9,997 bases of DNA from Anaerolineae bacterium. GTDB lineage: Bacteria > Chloroflexota > Anaerolineae > JAFGEY01. Below the pieces are notes generated by a model, which saw nothing but the letters and a program-made list of their open reading frames with translations, had not been told where the DNA came from and searched no databases. Shown here piece by piece: positions 6,738 through 9,997 of this stretch (position 1 is its first letter; each line of letters opens with the position of its first letter). The stretch is taken from positions 1-9,997 of the forward strand of contig JAFGEY010000265.1 in NCBI GenBank assembly GCA_016931365.1. The letters run 5' to 3'. The position numbers and the translations under genes are program-made.

Positions 6738-6741
6738 GACC

Positions 6742-7404
6742 GTGGAACAAGGTCGGGTTCGCGTTTTGATAGCCGAAGATGACCTGCTGGTCTGCGAAAT
6801 GATCCGCGGGTTGTTGCAAGATGGCGGTTATCAGGTGGTTGGTGAGGCGGTCAACGGCCACCAAGTGATCGATCTGATCGTCCAGCTTGAGGGCACGCCT
6901 CAACGCCCCGATGTTGTTTTAATGGACGTCGAGATGCCCGAAATGAATGGCGTCGAAGCGACGCAGCAGATTTTGGCCGAACACCCGCTGCCTGTCGTTG
7001 CGCTGACGGCTTATGAGACGCCCGACTGGGTGCGTCGCATGACCGATGCCGGTATCGGCGCTTACCTGGTCAAGCCGTCTAACGCGCGCGAGATCGAGCG
7101 GGCGATCACCGTGGCGATGGCGCGGTTCAAAGACATGCAAAAAGTGCAGCATTTGAATGCCGAACTGGCCGCGCGCAACCGCAAATTGGAGGCCGCACTG
7201 GCGCACGTCAAGTTGCTGCAAGGCCTGCTACCCATCTGTGCCCATTGCAAAAAGATCCGCGATGACAGCGGCTACTGGCATGATATCGATGTGTACCTTT
7301 CCGAGCACACGGACACCCAGTTTACGCACGGCCTGTGCCCGGATTGCCAGATCAAATTGTATCCACCCGAAATTTATCCCTACCTATACGAGAACGATGA
7401 CTAA
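6742..7404 (+). CDS. response regulator with C-terminal Cys-pair (zinc-ribbon-like) module
   Basis: A 220-residue two-component output protein without a DNA-binding domain. The receiver (residues 5-125) has the acidic pocket E12-D13-D14, phospho-acceptor D62 in VLMDVEMPEMNG, T89 and K111 in LVKPS, so it should be phosphorylated by a histidine kinase not present here. A coiled coil follows (about 128-160, LNAELAARNRKLEAALAHVK). The last 60 residues hold LLPICAHCKKIRDDSGYW (C166, C169) and THGLCPDCQIKLYP (C199, C202). I know this C-xx-C...C-xx-C module as a recurrent tail of PAS/GAF sensor proteins and receivers; four Cys suggest a bound metal, but its role is not established. The start is ambiguous (TTG 6667, ATG 6685 or GTG 6742). 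The stop overlaps the glycosyltransferase start by eight bases, linking their expression. Confidence 0.88.
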   Translation: MEQGRVRVLIAEDDLLVCEMIRGLLQDGGYQVVGEAVNGHQVIDLIVQLEGTPQRPDVVLMDVEMPEMNGVEATQQILAEHPLPVVALTAYETPDWVRRMTDAGIGAYLVKPSNAREIERAITVAMARFKDMQKVQHLNAELAARNRKLEAALAHVKLLQGLLPICAHCKKIRDDSGYWHDIDVYLSEHTDTQFTHGLCPDCQIKLYPPEIYPYLYENDD

Positions 7405-9487
7405 AAGCAGGCAGAAACGCCCCCCCAAACAGGTTCGCGCCCAGGCCGTTACACAGCAGACGCAAGTGCAGCAAAAGGCTGCATTGGATGCGCTCAGACA
7501 GCACAACCGCCGGATTACACTCTTTTTGTTCGCGCTTTTTGTCGTCGCCATCTTTTTGCGCGTCGCCAATCTGACCTCACAAAGCCTGTGGGCCGACGAG
7601 GGCAACAGCGTGCGTGTCACCGAGCGGCCACTTGGTCTGGTGATCGACGCGGCGCGCGCCGATGTGCATCCGCCCGGATATTACCTGCTGCTGTGGGGCT
7701 GGGTCAAACTATTCGGCCAGAGCGAGATGGCGGTGCGAATGCTTTCGGTCATCATCGGCGTGCTGACCATGATCCTGGTCTACCTGACCGCGCAGCGGCT
7801 TTTTGGTCCGCGATCGGCGTGGCTGGCCGGGCTGTGTGCGGCCGTTTCGCCCTTCCAGGTGATGTACTCGCAAGAGGTGCGCATGTACATCCTGGTCGCT
7901 TTCTGGACGATGGCCCTGGTCTATCTGTTGGTGCGCTGGCTCGACGCCAACGATACGGCGCAGCGCACGCGTTGGGGCATCGCCTATGCGTTGGTCGGTG
8001 CGGCGGGGCTGTGGACGCACTATTCCTTTCCCATCGTGCTCGTGGCGCTCAATCTCGCCTGGCTAGTATGGTGGATCGGGCGGCGGAGGAGCGCGCGCTG
8101 GTCGCAGGATGGGCTGTTGTGGCTGGCTTTGCATCTGGTGATGGTGGGATTGTATCTGCCCTGGCTGCCGACAGCCTGGGCAAAGACCTTTGGCTATGGC
8201 GCGATCAGCAAAGCGCACGGCGTGAGTTATATCGTCAGCCAGGCGCTCAAGCTGCTCAGTCTGGGCGAAACTGCGCCCGACGACGCATGGACGCGCTGGC
8301 TGACCGTCGCCAATGTCGGGCTGGCCGTGTTTGGCGTGTGGAGCGGGTTTGTGCCCGAGCCGGCGCAGGAAACGGTCTCGATCCAGGGACACGCGTTTGC
8401 CCGCCAGCGTCGTCATCCGGGCATCCCTACCCTGGCTTTGACCCTGCTTGTCCTGGCGCCGGTCGCGTTGATGGTTGGGCTGGCGCTGGCCGGGCGGTCC
8501 GCTTATCGACCCAAGTTCTTTCTCGTTGCCAGCCCGGCGTTTTGCTTGCTGGTGGGGCAGGGCATTTCCTTGCTCGAACAGCCGTCGGGCGGGCGGCGCA
8601 GCCTGATCAGCCGGCTGGGACTGCTGTTGGGCCTGGGGCTGGTCGGTGTGGGAGCGGCGCGTTCGCTGCAAGCCTACTATGGCGATCCGGCCTATGCGCG
8701 GGCAGACTATCGGGGAATGGCCGCCTTGATCCATCGAATGTATCGTGAAGGCGATGCCGTGCTGCTCAACGCACCGAATCAGTGGGAAGTATTCACCTAT
8801 TATTATCCCGAAGGGTTGAACCGCGCGCCGGTGTACCCGCTCTGCCGCGCGCGCCCGCCGGTCGAGGCGGAGGTCGTGGCCGAGTTGGAAGAGATCGCCG
8901 CCCAACACGACCGCCTGTTTGCGCTTTATTGGGCTACTGAGCAGAGCGATCCCGAGCGCATCGTCGAGCGTTGGCTGGAGGCCAACACCTTCAAGGCTTC
9001 GGACACCTGGTACGGCGATGTGCGGCTGGCTGTCTATGCCGTGCCGCAAGACCTGGCGACGGTCGAGATGGCTCATTCTCTGGATGATGTACGCTTTGGC
9101 GACCAAATCGCTCTACGGGGCTATACCCTGTTTCCCGAGCGGGTGCAGCGCGGCGATATCCTCCAGATCGCGTTGTTCTGGGAGGCGCTCGCCGTGCCGG
9201 ATGGCCGGTTCAAGGTCTTTGTTCACCTGATCGATGCGACGGGACAGATCGTCGCTCAGTTTGACGGCGAACCGGGCGGCGGGCTGAGTCCGACCACCGG
9301 CTGGACGCCTCAAGAAGGCGTTTTCCCGGATCGGTACGGCGTCTTAGTGCCGATCGATGCCCCTTTGGGAGCGTATCAACTGCTGATCGGGTTGTACGAT
9401 GTCGGCGGCGCGCCGCGCCTGCCGCTGTGGATCGTGGGCAAGCCAGTTGGCGACGCGTTGACGCTGGCGACGGTTGAGGTGCGTTAA
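7397..9487 (+). CDS. family 39 glycosyltransferase, polytopic membrane protein
   Basis: A 696-residue GT-C glycosyltransferase (PMT/ArnT-like), expected to move a sugar from a polyprenyl-phosphate donor on the outer face of the cytoplasmic membrane. After a basic cytosolic tail comes the first helix (about 39-58). The outer loop SLWADEGNS follows with D67-E68, the expected catalytic acid pair, and then DVHPPGYYLLLWGWVKLFGQSEMAVRMLS, the classic family block. Many more helices continue to about residue 428. The remaining 265 residues are soluble. Their last part (about 560-696) contains the pattern RGDILQIALFWEAL ... FVHLIDATGQIVAQFDGEPGGG ... GAYQLLIGLYDVGGAPRLPL, probably a beta-sandwich. 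The ATG at 7397 overlaps the regulator gene by eight bases with a weak ribosome binding site, so coupling is likely. The sugar and acceptor are unknown. Confidence 0.9.
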   Translation: MTKSRQKRPPKQVRAQAVTQQTQVQQKAALDALRQHNRRITLFLFALFVVAIFLRVANLTSQSLWADEGNSVRVTERPLGLVIDAARADVHPPGYYLLLWGWVKLFGQSEMAVRMLSVIIGVLTMILVYLTAQRLFGPRSAWLAGLCAAVSPFQVMYSQEVRMYILVAFWTMALVYLLVRWLDANDTAQRTRWGIAYALVGAAGLWTHYSFPIVLVALNLAWLVWWIGRRRSARWSQDGLLWLALHLVMVGLYLPWLPTAWAKTFGYGAISKAHGVSYIVSQALKLLSLGETAPDDAWTRWLTVANVGLAVFGVWSGFVPEPAQETVSIQGHAFARQRRHPGIPTLALTLLVLAPVALMVGLALAGRSAYRPKFFLVASPAFCLLVGQGISLLEQPSGGRRSLISRLGLLLGLGLVGVGAARSLQAYYGDPAYARADYRGMAALIHRMYREGDAVLLNAPNQWEVFTYYYPEGLNRAPVYPLCRARPPVEAEVVAELEEIAAQHDRLFALYWATEQSDPERIVERWLEANTFKASDTWYGDVRLAVYAVPQDLATVEMAHSLDDVRFGDQIALRGYTLFPERVQRGDILQIALFWEALAVPDGRFKVFVHLIDATGQIVAQFDGEPGGGLSPTTGWTPQEGVFPDRYGVLVPIDAPLGAYQLLIGLYDVGGAPRLPLWIVGKPVGDALTLATVEVR

Positions 9488-9488
9488 A

Positions 9489-9839
9489 ATGATCACACCG
9501 GCGGGGATGGAATGCAAGTTCTATTACGAGGATTTCTATCGCGGGCGCGCGACCCAGGAGTGCCGTCTGCTCAAGGCCAATCCCGAGTCGCAGCCCTGGC
9601 GGCCCGGATTGTGCGTGCGCTGCCCGGTGCCGGGCATCTTGCGCGCCAACGCCTGTCCCAACATGTCGCTAACTGCGTGGGTAGGCCGTCGCTGGCTGTT
9701 TTGGCGGCAGGTGCGCGTGCGCGCATACTGCTCGTTCTCCAGCCAGGTGGTCGCCGAGCCGCACGTCGGGTGCGGACGCTGCCACGAGGCGCGGATGAAA
9801 GAGATTGAGGAAAATTTGGGAGGGCCGGAGCCCAAGTAG
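9489..9839 (+). CDS. small cysteine-rich protein of unknown function
   Basis: A 116-residue protein with eight cysteines: C9, C25, C42, C45, C56, C81, C95 and C98. The two C-xx-C pairs (LCVRCP and VGCGRC) plus the spaced single Cys could hold one or two zinc ions or an iron-sulfur cluster; I cannot tell which. No signal peptide or membrane helix is visible, so it is probably cytosolic. The start ITPAGMECKFYYEDFYRGR and the stretch CPVPGILRANACPN look conserved in style, and I have the impression of similar proteins in Chloroflexota, without an assigned function. The ATG at 9489 has GAGGTG seven bases upstream, inside the end of the glycosyltransferase gene, one base after its stop, so the two are likely co-expressed. 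An alternative ATG is at 9507. Confidence 0.75.
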   Translation: MITPAGMECKFYYEDFYRGRATQECRLLKANPESQPWRPGLCVRCPVPGILRANACPNMSLTAWVGRRWLFWRQVRVRAYCSFSSQVVAEPHVGCGRCHEARMKEIEENLGGPEPK

Positions 9840-9972
9840 CCAGGTGAACCCGTTTACTTGCGCTCACGCTCTTGCGCGGATGGGCGCTTGGCCGTCTGCG
9901 TTCCCACGCTCCCGCGCTTACTTTTACCCACAAGTAGGCTGCTCGGCGGGAGAGCGGGCTAGTAGCCAGGTG
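9835..9972. repeat. 12-bp direct repeat bracketing the gap after the Cys-rich gene
   Basis: AGTAGCCAGGTG occurs at 9835-9846, overlapping the stop of the Cys-rich gene, and again at 9961-9972, just before the next putative start. The 114 bases between hold no convincing gene. They contain TTGCGC twice and an imperfect stem (CGCTCCCGC with GCGGG, AG, AGCG) lacking a T tract. The second copy supplies part of the ribosome binding site of the following start. It may be a small duplication or chance. Confidence 0.5.
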
Positions 9973-9978
9973 GAGGCG

Positions 9979-9997
9979 ATGTCCTGCAAGCGCTGCC
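9979..9997 (+). CDS. possible start of another Cys-rich protein, cut by window edge
   Basis: Only six codons are visible, reading MSCKRC. The ATG follows GGTGGAGGCG, a good ribosome binding site, and the C-xx-C suggests a zinc-ribbon-type N-terminus. The evidence is thin: a start, a binding site and a short open frame to the edge. Confidence 0.4.

Noticed and set aside
7588..8748. Long plus-strand open frame of 386 codons
   Set aside because: Out-of-frame shadow of the glycosyltransferase; composition is Arg/Ala/Gly-rich with no domain, and the other frame has clear family motifs.
8063..9106. Minus-strand open frame of 347 codons
   Set aside because: Antisense shadow of the GT39 gene, rich in Arg/Gln/Pro, with no motif or ribosome binding site.
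9840..9978. tRNA or small RNA in the gap after the Cys-rich gene
   Set aside because: No T-loop (GGTTCGA-like) sequence or cloverleaf, and the only stem is imperfect with no T tract; minus-strand open frames here are low-complexity shadows.

Overview
The window reads as ordinary, gene-dense chromosome from a moderately GC-rich bacterium. There is no rRNA, transposase, phage or CRISPR signal. Several traits together suggest a Chloroflexota (Anaerolineae-like) genome: a family-39 glycosyltransferase with a soluble beta-rich tail, a bacterial RtcA, short GTGA-type gene overlaps, and a small Cys-rich protein starting MITPAGMEC. This placement is inference from style; no phylogenetic marker was tested.

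Left block (minus strand, 2123 down to 1): a consensus-like promoter (TTGACA, 17 bp, TATGAT) whose -10 lies inside a perfect 9-bp inverted repeat drives xseA, then xseB, then a divergent-PAP2 (DUF212) membrane protein, then a membrane protein cut by the window edge. The genes abut or overlap, so this looks like one operon. Next, also on minus, is a single metallo-beta-lactamase-fold hydrolase (2149-2997) with its own promoter. Upstream of it is a small RNA gene (about 3280-3070) that I read as 6S RNA: matched promoter, 12-bp terminal helix, hairpin in the 3' arm, and an intrinsic terminator.

Right block (plus strand, 3344 to 9997): an extended -10 promoter faces away from the 6S promoter and leads into a tightly packed series. 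This holds a flavin reductase-like protein, a GNAT acetyltransferase (GTGA overlap), RNA 3'-phosphate cyclase RtcA (10-bp overlap) and RNase Z (28-bp gap). After roughly 110 bp come a response regulator with a C-terminal Cys-pair module, a GT39 membrane glycosyltransferase (8-bp overlap) and a 116-residue eight-cysteine protein. A 139-bp gap bracketed by a 12-bp direct repeat follows. The last 19 bases look like the start of another Cys-rich protein (MSCKRC...).

Functional themes are DNA repair (ExoVII), RNA end processing (RtcA next to RNase Z), global transcription control (6S RNA), and signalling coupled to envelope glycosylation. I found no clearly new system. The most interesting items are the palindromic operator over the xseAB promoter, the His-to-Gln change in the MBL metal motif, the Cys-pair response regulator, and the two neighbouring Cys-rich products.
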